NCBI GenBank assembly: GCA_016717325.1
Contig: JADKFV010000049.1
Coordinates: 124,001-188,000 of the forward strand
Direction: 5' to 3'
Source of the DNA: Bacteroidota bacterium
GTDB taxonomy: Bacteria > Bacteroidota > Bacteroidia > AKYH767-A > OLB10
Length of the DNA: 64,000 nt
Each line of letters begins with the position of its first letter. The first letter of the stretch is position 1. Positions 46,291 through 55,009 of the stretch are shown in pieces. The notes under the pieces were generated by a model, which did no database searches, was not told the origin of the DNA, and worked only from the letters and a program-made list of their open reading frames with translations. Both the position numbers and the translations under genes were made by a program.

Positions 46291-48270
46291 TTAGTGAGGA
46301 ACGTAATCGGTGCGAAACACTTTAAATTGTGTTCTACGATTGTATTGATGTGCCTTCTCTTTGTCGGCATCGTTAGCCAATCCATTTATAAATGACTCGG
46401 AAAGGACGTCACCTATTTTCAACCCTCCGTCAGCAATTGTCATTACCCAAGGCTCTTTTTCGCCTTTACCGGCATAAGCTAATCTGTCTTTTGGAATTCC
46501 TTTCGAAATCAAATAATCGATAACTGATTTAGCACGTCTTTCTGATAACTTTTGGTTGTACTCATCAGTAGCACGAAAATCGGTATGTGACGAAAACTCA
46601 ACAACTATAGTTGGATTTTGCTCCAATGTAGTTACAATAGCTCCCAATGTATCTTTCGATTCAGGGCGTAGGAACCACTTATCTAAGTCGTAATAGATAT
46701 TGTTTAACACAATCGCTTTAGATGTAGATTTTAAAGGGAAGTCGAAGTCTTTATTAAACTCTTTGTTTTCTTCCAAACCTTCGGTACTTAATTCATGGAA
46801 TTTTGTCAAATAACCTGTGTAAGATGCCGAAAGTTTATAGCGTACATTTTCTTTTAATGAATAAGTGTACATTCCATCGGGCCCAGTCTTCAAACTCAAA
46901 GTTGTACCATCGCTACCAAATAGTTCAACAGTAGCTCCTTCAATGGCTTCTTTTGTATCGGTGTCATATACTTTACCCGACACATTTAAAATCAATGGTG
47001 GATATACGAAGGAGTAAATATCTTCTTGGCCTTGTCCACCCTCACGTCCCGATGTTAAGTAACCACTTGTGTCAGTAGTCCAAACCATTGAGTGATCGTC
47101 CCAGGGAGAATTCATATTTGCTTTCAAATTTTTTGCATCTCCCCAAGCACCATTAGCTTGTGTAGCTGAAAAAATATCTAAGCCTCCCATTCCTGGCAAT
47201 CCATTTGAAGAGAAGTATAACTTACCATTAGTAGCTGGAACTGGAAACATTTCATCACCAGCAGTATTAATACTTGGACCAAGGTTGACAGGCGTACTCC
47301 AATTTCCACCTTCGTTTTTGCACATCCATATGTCATGTAAACCATATCCTCCGGGCATTGTTGAAACAAAGTATAATACACTTCCATCAGGAGATAAGCA
47401 TGGTTGTCCGTTTGTTATACTATCATTATTGTAAGCAAAACTTTCGCCAACACTCCATTTGCCATTGCTAAAAGTAGATTTGTAAATCTTACCTACTGTT
47501 TCTTTTCCTTTTATTCTTTCAGCACGGGTGTAATACATTATCAATCCGGTAGCATCTAGGCATAAAGAACCATCGGAGTGCTTCGAGTTTGCTTCGCCTT
47601 CTATAGGAACAGGAGTACTCCATTTGCCAATATTGTCTTTTGTTGATTTGAAAATATCGTAAAACTTTTCTCCATACCAATTGTCATTTTCAGTTCCAAC
47701 AGCTTCGATACGTGAAGATGTAAAGAAAACTGTATTTGGCAATCCTGGAGAAATGGCAGTTCCATAATCGTAATATTTAGTATTTAACGCACCAATATTT
47801 TCTACGCGATAACGAGTTGGCTTGTCTTTCCAGGTTTGAGCTTGTGCGGCCGACTGTATTCCTGCATCTGCAAGAGTGGCATCGGTTCCTGCAATAGCTT
47901 TATATGCGTTAAACTCGGCAGTGGCTTCGTCATAGCGACCAACTCCTTGCAGTGCCTTGGCATGCATCAACACAGCATTGGCATCTTTAGGATTTGCTTT
48001 TGCAGCTTTGCCATACCACTCTTCAGCTTGTTTCCAATCGCCCATCTTCATATAGCATTCTCCGGCTTTGTTTGCAGCTTGAGCCTTTTGGCTGGCCTTC
48101 TTTTTTTTGTTGTAAACTTTTTTATAAAAGTTTACAGCTTCGTAGTAGTTGCCACGGTCCATCATTCGATCGGCTTTAGCACATACACTTTTCTCTTTTT
48201 TCTGCGCCATGCTCACTGTTCCGGTACAAACCACAGCGATTAACAAAATCAAGGAGAGTAATTTTTTCAT
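46291..48270 (-). CDS. porE: T9SS-associated OmpA-family protein, PorE-like
   Basis: 659 residues with a signal peptide (1-22). The domain order is TPR repeats (about 25-125), a WD40-like PD40 propeller (about 150-420; LSPDGSVLYFVSTMPGGYGL, NGKLYFSSNGLPGMGGLD), a carboxypeptidase regulatory-like domain (about 428-510; VSGKVYDTDTKEAIEGATVE) and an OmpA C-terminal peptidoglycan-binding domain (about 525-655; VEFSSHTDFRATDEYNQKLS). This is the order and length described for PorE, which ties the T9SS trans-envelope complex to peptidoglycan. Other OmpA proteins share parts of this design, so the symbol is probable, not certain. Confidence 0.8.
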   Translation of the reverse strand: MKKLLSLILLIAVVCTGTVSMAQKKEKSVCAKADRMMDRGNYYEAVNFYKKVYNKKKKASQKAQAANKAGECYMKMGDWKQAEEWYGKAAKANPKDANAVLMHAKALQGVGRYDEATAEFNAYKAIAGTDATLADAGIQSAAQAQTWKDKPTRYRVENIGALNTKYYDYGTAISPGLPNTVFFTSSRIEAVGTENDNWYGEKFYDIFKSTKDNIGKWSTPVPIEGEANSKHSDGSLCLDATGLIMYYTRAERIKGKETVGKIYKSTFSNGKWSVGESFAYNNDSITNGQPCLSPDGSVLYFVSTMPGGYGLHDIWMCKNEGGNWSTPVNLGPSINTAGDEMFPVPATNGKLYFSSNGLPGMGGLDIFSATQANGAWGDAKNLKANMNSPWDDHSMVWTTDTSGYLTSGREGGQGQEDIYSFVYPPLILNVSGKVYDTDTKEAIEGATVELFGSDGTTLSLKTGPDGMYTYSLKENVRYKLSASYTGYLTKFHELSTEGLEENKEFNKDFDFPLKSTSKAIVLNNIYYDLDKWFLRPESKDTLGAIVTTLEQNPTIVVEFSSHTDFRATDEYNQKLSERRAKSVIDYLISKGIPKDRLAYAGKGEKEPWVMTIADGGLKIGDVLSESFINGLANDADKEKAHQYNRRTQFKVFRTDYVPH

Positions 48271-48932
48271 ATATTACTGTTTTTCTATTATTTTAAATAG
48301 GATGTTTAGGATAAGTGGCAAAGGAAAAAAATATTTTTTACAATACAAATTCTTAAGAGATATTCTTTATAAACTTTGCAAATCCTTATATTAATTGGGC
48401 TTTCGGAGCTCTAACTTACTTTTTCACTCAATAATATAACCAATTAAGCGAACAAAACCTCCTTTAATTGGCTGGTAGTTTTAGTTAATCCTTATGTTAT
48501 TAATCGTAAACAACGGTTATAATCAACTCTTTCGTATTGCGAGGTGATGCAGATTATAATACTCTTGAAATTTCTAATTTTGTTGAACATTAAAAAGAAT
48601 TTGCATCCTGTAGCCTCACTTTTTCGAATAGATTATTTATAAATTATATCGGCAAAGTAAAAATACTTTGAACATCAGCTGTTGCATTTCCAGTTTTATG
48701 AATAAATTGCTCAAGTCAATACCTCTTTTTTTTTCGCTACCAAAAGGCTTTAATATTATATTTTATCAAAAACCCATACGATAAAGGATAGATCAAACAA
48801 GAAATGCACGAAAGCATTTGGATACTTTAGTGTAAAAAAAAGGTTCAGTTGCATCATTAATATTTTGATCGATTGAGAATATCTCCATTAATTTTCTCAA
48901 ACTTGCGGCCACTTTCAATTGTTATTAATCGT
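48271..48932. other. Divergent intergenic region
   Basis: About 660 AT-rich bases between the leftward PorE-like gene and the rightward prenyl synthase gene. It must hold both promoters; no clear pair of boxes, small ORF or stable hairpin was found. Confidence 0.4.
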
Positions 48933-49910
48933 ATGTATACACTTTCACAATTATCAAATTTACTCGAGGAAGAGCTTCAAAAAACAGCCCTGCCTTCTTA
49001 TCCCGAAAATTTATACCAGCCAATACAGTACATTTTACAATTAACTGCCAAGCGCTTGCGCCCTGCACTCACATTGTTAAGTTGCGACTTATTTAAAGGC
49101 AATATAAATGATGCCTTACCGGTGGCTATAGCCATAGAAATGTTTCACAATTTCACACTTATTCACGATGACATTATGGACAATGCCCCAATTCGCAGGG
49201 GAAACGATACTGTGCATCAAAAATGGAATAACAACATTGCTATCCTCTCAGGTGATGCCTTGTTTGCCTTATCTATGAGACAATTGATTAAATGTGACCC
49301 TTCGAATCTGCCTCACATAATTGATGAATATACCAAGGCGGCATTGCAAGTTTGCGAAGGTCAGCAATTAGATATGGATTACGAAAAAATGTATGCTATT
49401 AATATCTCACAATATATTGAAATGATTACCCTTAAAACGGCAGTACTACTTGCCGCTTCGCTTAAGCTTGGTGCTATGTGTGCCAAAGCAAATAATATCG
49501 ATTCTCAACACATTTACAATTTCGGATTAAACCTTGGCATCGCATTTCAGTTACAAGATGATATTTTAGATGTATTTGGAGGCGATAAATTTGGCAAGCA
49601 ACCCGGAGGTGATATTATTGCGAATAAAAAAACATTTTTGCTTATTAAATCTCTTGAGTTGGCTAACATCGACCAATACGACATTATTAAAAGTCTGATT
49701 GATAATCGAAATGAGAAATACACCACTTACGAAAAAGTAAGTAAGATGACATCTTTATACACTGAACTGAACGTAAAAGAAATTACCGAAACCGAAGTAA
49801 ATAGTTATTACCAAAAAGCTATTGCTTGCCTAAATGAAATCAATTTGCCAAACGATAAAAAAGAAGTTTTACAGCTATTCGCAAGCCAACTTATGAAGCG
49901 CGAGGTGTAA
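48933..49910 (+). CDS. Polyprenyl diphosphate synthase (trans-IPPS family)
   Basis: 325 residues from ATG 48933 (MYTLSQLSNLLEEEL); the frame opens at 48873. It condenses isopentenyl diphosphate with allylic diphosphates to make an isoprenoid chain for quinones, carotenoids or cell-wall carriers. The first aspartate-rich motif is HDDIMD (about 79) with RRGNDTVHQKW after it, and the second is LQDDILDVFGG (about 208). Chain length depends on residues just before the first motif (AIAIEMFHNFTLI); it is probably a medium-chain enzyme, but this was not determined. It stands alone. Confidence 0.92.
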   Translation: MYTLSQLSNLLEEELQKTALPSYPENLYQPIQYILQLTAKRLRPALTLLSCDLFKGNINDALPVAIAIEMFHNFTLIHDDIMDNAPIRRGNDTVHQKWNNNIAILSGDALFALSMRQLIKCDPSNLPHIIDEYTKAALQVCEGQQLDMDYEKMYAINISQYIEMITLKTAVLLAASLKLGAMCAKANNIDSQHIYNFGLNLGIAFQLQDDILDVFGGDKFGKQPGGDIIANKKTFLLIKSLELANIDQYDIIKSLIDNRNEKYTTYEKVSKMTSLYTELNVKEITETEVNSYYQKAIACLNEINLPNDKKEVLQLFASQLMKREV

Positions 49911-50108
49911 TATTGATTTTTTTTATTTCAATTGATAGTAGACACTTCACACCGATTTTATTTATTATCAATTGCTTCACATTATTCGTAAAAACAGGAA
50001 CCTATTGAATTTAAAAATTAAATTTTGCTTGTTTACTACATTTATGGTTAAAGCAATTTCTTATAGTTATACACCTATCTAAAATAATATAAATATCGAC
50101 TTGTTCCT

Positions 50109-50139
50109 TTGACTTACTCAAACATTTAGGTTAGCTTTG
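50109..50139 (+). promoter_or_regulatory. Candidate promoter of etfBA
   Basis: TTG (50109-50111), 20 nt, TAGCTTTG (50132-50139): a full match to the Bacteroidota promoter pattern, 20 nt before ATG 50160. Confidence 0.6.
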
Positions 50140-50159
50140 CCGACCAATTTTTTTTAACA

Positions 50160-50897
50160 ATGAATATTTTAGTTTGTATCAGCAATGTGCCCGATACCAC
50201 TTCAAAAATTAATTTTAATGACGATAATAAAGGCCTGAACACCGCAGGTTTGCAGTTTATCATTAACCCATACGATGAAATTGCACTCACCCGCGCATTG
50301 GAACTTACCGAAAAAGCCGGTGGCACTGTAACCGTTATTAATGTTGGCGATGCTTCTACCGAACCCACCATACGCAAAGCATTAGCCATTGGAGCAACCG
50401 ATGCAGTAAGAATAAATGCAGCACCTCGCGATGCATTTTTTGTGGCTTCGCAAATTGCTCATTTTGCCAAAGGAAAAAATTACGATCTCATTTTATGTGG
50501 TCGCGAATCGATAGATTATAATGGCGCTCAGGTTACTGCCATGATAGCTGAGTTGCTCGATTTGCCTGCTATTACCATTGTAAAAATGCTCGAAATAAAT
50601 GGCAACACAGCAACTCTTGAACGCGAAATAGAAGGCGGCAAAGAAATTGTCGACTGCCCTTTACCATTGGTGGCAGGTGCTTCAGAAGGAATGGCCGAAC
50701 CGCGTATACCAAATATGCGTGGAATAATGAGTGCACGTACAAAACCCTTGGTTGCAGTTGAACCAATTGCCATCGATCAGTTAACAGAAATTGTAGGTTA
50801 TGATAAACCTAAGCCACGTTCAACCGTTAACTTAATTTCTTCTGATGATGTAGACAAACTTGTGCAACTTCTTCATACCGAAGCCAAGGTTATTTAG
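50160..50897 (+). CDS. etfB: Electron transfer flavoprotein beta subunit
   Basis: 245 residues. With EtfA it carries electrons from acyl-CoA dehydrogenases to the respiratory chain. The N-terminus MNILVCISNVPDTTSKINF, NPYDEIALTRALELTEKAGG, LILCGRESIDYNGAQVTAMI and the signature AEPRIPNMRGIMSARTKPL (about 180-198) are family hallmarks. It ends with TAG and is followed by etfA after 35 bp in the same operon. Confidence 0.95.
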   Translation: MNILVCISNVPDTTSKINFNDDNKGLNTAGLQFIINPYDEIALTRALELTEKAGGTVTVINVGDASTEPTIRKALAIGATDAVRINAAPRDAFFVASQIAHFAKGKNYDLILCGRESIDYNGAQVTAMIAELLDLPAITIVKMLEINGNTATLEREIEGGKEIVDCPLPLVAGASEGMAEPRIPNMRGIMSARTKPLVAVEPIAIDQLTEIVGYDKPKPRSTVNLISSDDVDKLVQLLHTEAKVI

Positions 50898-50932
50898 TAA
50901 TTATTTAAAACAGATTTTACAAAAAAAATAAA

Positions 50933-51904
50933 ATGATACTTGTATATACAGAAAACACAAACGGGAAATTTAAAAAATCGACCTATGAAGCGCTTTCATA
51001 TGCAAAAGCAATAGGCCAAAAGTTAAATGTTGATGTTGCAGCTATTTCGTTTGGTACAACAGATAATGACGAGTTAAAAAACTTAGCACAATATGGTGCC
51101 AATAAAATTTTTCAAGTCATCAATTCGAAATTTCAATCATTCAATGGTCAGGCCTATGCATCAGCTATTGCAGAAGCAGCCTTGCAAAATAATTGCAATG
51201 TGGTAGTCATTGGCAATTCGTTTTCGGGAAAAGGGTTAGCACCACGTGTTGCAATAAAACTAAATGCCGGGTTTGTTGATGGTGCTATTTCATTACCCGA
51301 TACTGCGAATGGTTTTGTAGTGCGCAAAGGGGCATATTCTGGCAAAGCATTTGCCGATGTAAATGTGCTGGCAGCTACTAAAGTTATAAGTCTCGTTCCG
51401 AATTCATATAAGGTAGAAACCAATCCCTGCGAGACAAACATTGAGGAGTTTAATCCAACAGTAAAAGAAAGCGATTTTAAATTAACAATAAAAGAAACCG
51501 TGCGCGCTGGCGATAAAATATCGCTGCCCGAGGCCGAACTGGTAGTAAGTGCCGGGCGAGGACTTAAAGGTCCCGAAAATTGGGGTATGGTTGAAGAACT
51601 TGCCGGTTTGTTGGGTGCCGCAACGGCATGTTCCAAACCCGTGAGCGATTCGCATTGGCGACCACATAGTGAGCACGTTGGGCAAACCGGTATTGCAATA
51701 AGCCCGAATCTATATATTGCTATTGGAATTTCGGGAGCGATTCAACATTTAGCCGGGGTAAGTTCTTCCAAAACAATAGTGGTAATAAATAAAGATGCCG
51801 AAGCACCATTTTTCAAAGCCGCTGATTATGGAATCATTGGCGATGCATTTGAGATTGTTCCTAAATTAATCGAATCAGTAAAGAAATTTAAAGCTGCTAT
51901 TTAA
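50933..51904 (+). CDS. etfA: Electron transfer flavoprotein alpha subunit
   Basis: 323 residues. It binds FAD in its C-terminal domain and pairs with EtfB. The FAD-binding region includes VVSAGRGLKGPENWGMVEEL (about 203-222), then WRPHSEHVGQTG, ISPNLYIAIGISGAIQH and VVINKDAEAPFFKAADYGI. N-terminal domain about 1-185. The full length for the family is present. Second gene of the etfBA operon; the DUF151 gene follows after 55 bp and could be in the same transcript. Confidence 0.95.
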   Translation: MILVYTENTNGKFKKSTYEALSYAKAIGQKLNVDVAAISFGTTDNDELKNLAQYGANKIFQVINSKFQSFNGQAYASAIAEAALQNNCNVVVIGNSFSGKGLAPRVAIKLNAGFVDGAISLPDTANGFVVRKGAYSGKAFADVNVLAATKVISLVPNSYKVETNPCETNIEEFNPTVKESDFKLTIKETVRAGDKISLPEAELVVSAGRGLKGPENWGMVEELAGLLGAATACSKPVSDSHWRPHSEHVGQTGIAISPNLYIAIGISGAIQHLAGVSSSKTIVVINKDAEAPFFKAADYGIIGDAFEIVPKLIESVKKFKAAI

Positions 51905-51959
51905 ATTTTTCATTACCTTTACTATTCATAAATAAAATTAAAATCGCAAGTCACCCACA

Positions 51960-52556
51960 ATGGGATCGATGGAAAAAATATCACTCGATATAGTCGGGCT
52001 TACTTACAGTCAATCACAAACCGGTGCATATGCGCTCATTTTGAGCGAAGCCGATGGCGACAGGCGACTTCCTATCATAATTGGCAATGCAGAAGCTCAT
52101 GCAATTGTGGTAGTGCTCGAAAACATGACTCCTTCGCGCCCACTTACACACGATTTGTTTCGCAATTTTGCCGAGACTTTCAATATCAGCATTACAGAAA
52201 TTATTATTTACAATCTGAAAGAAGGCATTTTCTTTGCAAAACTTATATGTCGTGATGACACAGGTAACGAGCACGAAATAGATGCCCGTACTTCCGATGC
52301 GGTTGCTCTTGCAATTCGTTTTGGCTGCCCCATATATACTTTCGAATTTATTCTTGCACAAGCAGGAGTTGTATTTGAATCTGAAGAACCCAAGCAAGCT
52401 TCCAAGTCGGCCAAAGTAACAGTACCTGTAAACGCACCTACATTTAAACAATACTCCTTAGAAGAATTGCATAACCAACTCAATAGCGCGTTAGAAAACG
52501 AAGATTATGAACTCGCCTCAAAAATCCGTGATGAGATTAAACAAAGAGAGCATTAA
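51960..52556 (+). CDS. Bifunctional nuclease family (DUF151) protein with UVR motif
   Basis: 198 residues. The DUF151 domain (about 4-140) shows IIIGNAEAHAIVVVLENMTP, RPLTHDLFRNFAE and the acidic EIDARTSDAVALAIRFGCPI, as in bacterial bifunctional nucleases. The last 40 residues (YSLEELHNQLNSALENEDYE) form a UVR helical hairpin of the kind that binds UvrA/UvrB or Clp partners. The function in Bacteroidota is not established; nuclease activity and a role in stress or repair are both possible. ATG 51960 is the first start, and ATG 51969 is an alternative. Confidence 0.85.
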   Translation: MGSMEKISLDIVGLTYSQSQTGAYALILSEADGDRRLPIIIGNAEAHAIVVVLENMTPSRPLTHDLFRNFAETFNISITEIIIYNLKEGIFFAKLICRDDTGNEHEIDARTSDAVALAIRFGCPIYTFEFILAQAGVVFESEEPKQASKSAKVTVPVNAPTFKQYSLEELHNQLNSALENEDYELASKIRDEIKQREH

Positions 52557-52680
52557 TATTTTGCTTACTTTTTTGGATTTGACAGTCAGCATTAAAACCA
52601 TTTTTTTTCGATAAATTTTTTAGGCATTAAATTTTTTATCAAACTCTATTCTTACTTTTAGAGCCTAAAGTGTTTTTGAT

Positions 52681-53661
52681 ATGACCAAAAAGGTTAGTAT
52701 TAAAGAGAAAATATTATTTCAATTTAAAACCGTTTTTATTTTTACACCATCAGAGAGAAGGGCAAATATTGTTATTGCTCTAATTTGCTCTGCGTTGATG
52801 ATTGCATTATTTGTAATATACTTTTTGCCTTCCGGGAACTCTAAACTCGACCCTGAAATAATTGCAGAAATAAATGCTCTCAATTGGCAACCAGATACTT
52901 CGTTCGAAAGCAAAAGATACTTTGTTCAAAAATACGATAGCGGTTTTGTCAATGACAACAAATTCGAAAACAATCCCGATACAAAAATCGAATTAGAAAC
53001 CTTCAATCCCAATTTGATTGATGCTTCACAGTGGCAACAGCTAGGCTTGTCGGCAAAGCAAGCATCCGTGATAGTAAATTATGTTGCTAAAGGAGGACAA
53101 TTTCGAACAAAAGAAGATCTCAAAAAAATGTTTGTTATCACACCTCTTTTCTATAATAAAGTTGAACCTTACATTTCAATCCCTCCAAAAGAAAAAATTG
53201 CTTTTGTAAACAAAGATACTACCCCGTATAAACCTGCTAATAACAATGCCGCTCCAAAAATCTATACCACCGTTGAAATAAATATTGCCACTGAAAGCGA
53301 ATTTGAAGCGTTGCCTGGCATTGGACCCGCAATAGCAAAAGGTATTGTTGCATATCGTAATAAGTTACGTGGGTTCAATAACGTAGAACAACTATTTGAA
53401 GTTTACTTTTTTACCGATTCCATTTTTCAGCTTAACAAAAGCAGGCTAAAGTGCGGTTCAGGATACATTAGAAAAATCAATATTAACACAGCCGAATTAG
53501 AGGACCTCAAACACCCATATATAGAAAAGTATGTGGCACGCGTTTTACTCGCATATCGCAAAACGCATGGAAACTTTACCGATAAAAAACAAATCATGTC
53601 GATTGGTGTAGTTTCAAATGAACTTTATACCAAAATTGAACCCTACCTCGATATAAAATAA
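52681..53661 (+). CDS. Membrane-anchored helix-hairpin-helix protein (ComEA-like)
   Basis: 326 residues. One membrane span (about 28-50; ANIVIALICSALMIALFVIY) is followed by tandem ComEA-type helix-hairpin-helix units: NPNLIDASQWQQLGLSAKQA (about 112), INIATESEFEALPGIGPAIA (about 202) and ININTAELEDLKHPYIEKYV (about 264). Such motifs contact the DNA backbone without sequence specificity. DNA uptake, repair or anchoring of DNA at the envelope are possible roles. No competence genes are nearby, so the job is not settled. Confidence 0.85.
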   Translation: MTKKVSIKEKILFQFKTVFIFTPSERRANIVIALICSALMIALFVIYFLPSGNSKLDPEIIAEINALNWQPDTSFESKRYFVQKYDSGFVNDNKFENNPDTKIELETFNPNLIDASQWQQLGLSAKQASVIVNYVAKGGQFRTKEDLKKMFVITPLFYNKVEPYISIPPKEKIAFVNKDTTPYKPANNNAAPKIYTTVEINIATESEFEALPGIGPAIAKGIVAYRNKLRGFNNVEQLFEVYFFTDSIFQLNKSRLKCGSGYIRKININTAELEDLKHPYIEKYVARVLLAYRKTHGNFTDKKQIMSIGVVSNELYTKIEPYLDIK

Positions 53662-54043
53662 TTTCCAAACAGGTTTTATATACGCTGTTGCCTGTTCTAA
53701 AAATCAGAGGTCAATTATAACACTTCTGTTATGAGTAATAATGGCTTTTCTATGACATAGCCTTAATCCAACTTAGTTTCAAGAAAGAAAATTATCCCAA
53801 ATGCTTTTTATTACTGGAGGCGGTGGCCTCTCCGGTATGTTGCCGTTCCAGCAACATACAATGCGCTTCGCACCCTGCCATTTTGTGGTTGCGTATACGG
53901 TTATGGTTAGTTTCACCTTTCTCTTTCATTTTCAAAAAGAAATCCTACGAACAAAAAATAATTTCGAAAATATATTGCCCCTTTATAAACCAAAAACGCC
54001 CCGCATAATGCGAGGCGCTTTTGTTACTATTCTTTAGTGAAGT
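53662..54043. terminator. Intergenic region with terminator of the giant adhesin gene
   Basis: About 380 bp, no credible gene. At 53992-54018, read leftward: CGCCTCGCA, a 3-base loop, TGCGGGGCG, then TTTTT: an intrinsic terminator 27 bp after the adhesin stop codon. The rest shows nothing recognised. Confidence 0.75.
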
Positions 54044-55009
54044 TTACTTCACTACTACCCTTATTGTTTGTTGCATTCCGTTCACCTGTACATTTACCAT
54101 ATACACTCCGGTGTTGAGGTTACTAATGTCTAAGGCGAAGTCATTCTGTCCTTCCACTGCTGCATGCGACTTATTGAATACCAGACGTCCTAATGCATCT
54201 ATGATACGCACATTTACATTGCCGTCCTGTTCTGTTACGAACTTAATGTTCAATTGTCCTTCGGTTGGATTTGGATATGCTACAATGCTTGTAATATCAA
54301 CCAAAGCATTGTTTGTTGCCTTTGGTGGTGCAGGACAAGTGAGCACATTATTGAATGGCACACCTGGACTTCCCAACCAGCTTTCGTTTATCAGTTTCAC
54401 TGCATTGCGAACCTCTAACGAATCGTAAATGCTTGTGCATCCTCCAAAGAGTTTGTTTGCTTCGTTTAATATTTGAGTTACCGTTAATCCATTAACCGTA
54501 CCACCTCCCTGATAAATCATACTGCCAAGGGTTACTGTACTTGTCGGAGCAAAGTTTGCATCATAAGCATCAAATACCACGTTCATTTTCAATGCCACTA
54601 AGTTTGCACCAAATGCACTTGGGAATGTTAAGCCTGTTGCATTTAACAAGTTTATAGTCAACTTAGTTGCCCCACCTGTTAAAGGCTGATTGTTCAAGAA
54701 ATTACGCACTGCATTAGCACTATTGAGTGTAAGCGTTTTGCTGCCTATGCAACCACCACCCACTACAAGCGATGATGGGAAGGCGGCAGCAAAATGCACA
54801 TTCAAATAAGCCCCAATATTGGTTCCGGCAGGCGCTGTTTTCCACGATACTGCTGTTTCGGTATGGAAGGTATTACATGTAAATACGCCCGATGTTATCA
54901 CTATCGATTTTTGTGATATACATCCACTTGCATCCATCACCGTTACTGTATACGTTCCTGCTCCAAGGCTTGTTACATCCTGTGTGGTTTTACAGGTATC
55001 GTATTCCAT
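54044..55009 (-). CDS. Giant SprB-repeat adhesin, C-terminal segment with T9SS sorting domain
   Basis: Last open segment of the giant gene. It finishes one SprB-like repeat (GAGTYTVTVMDASGCISQ), then has an unrecognised ~200-residue domain (SWKTAPAGTNIGAYLNVHFA to LINESWLGSPGVPF). It ends in a type A T9SS sorting domain (VAYPNPTEGQLNIKF to GVYMVNVQVNGMQQTIRVVV). The link to the preceding segment is at 54988-54991: restoring one base in an A/T run of four joins NTIPVK to TTQDVTSLGAG. The domain before the sorting signal may be the functional head or only a spacer. Confidence 0.85.
   Translation of the reverse strand: MEYDTCKTTQDVTSLGAGTYTVTVMDASGCISQKSIVITSGVFTCNTFHTETAVSWKTAPAGTNIGAYLNVHFAAAFPSSLVVGGGCIGSKTLTLNSANAVRNFLNNQPLTGGATKLTINLLNATGLTFPSAFGANLVALKMNVVFDAYDANFAPTSTVTLGSMIYQGGGTVNGLTVTQILNEANKLFGGCTSIYDSLEVRNAVKLINESWLGSPGVPFNNVLTCPAPPKATNNALVDITSIVAYPNPTEGQLNIKFVTEQDGNVNVRIIDALGRLVFNKSHAAVEGQNDFALDISNLNTGVYMVNVQVNGMQQTIRVVVK

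Noticed and set aside
53801..54037. A 78-codon + strand frame before the adhesin terminator
   Set aside because: It runs through the adhesin terminator hairpin and its translation shows no domain or signal features.
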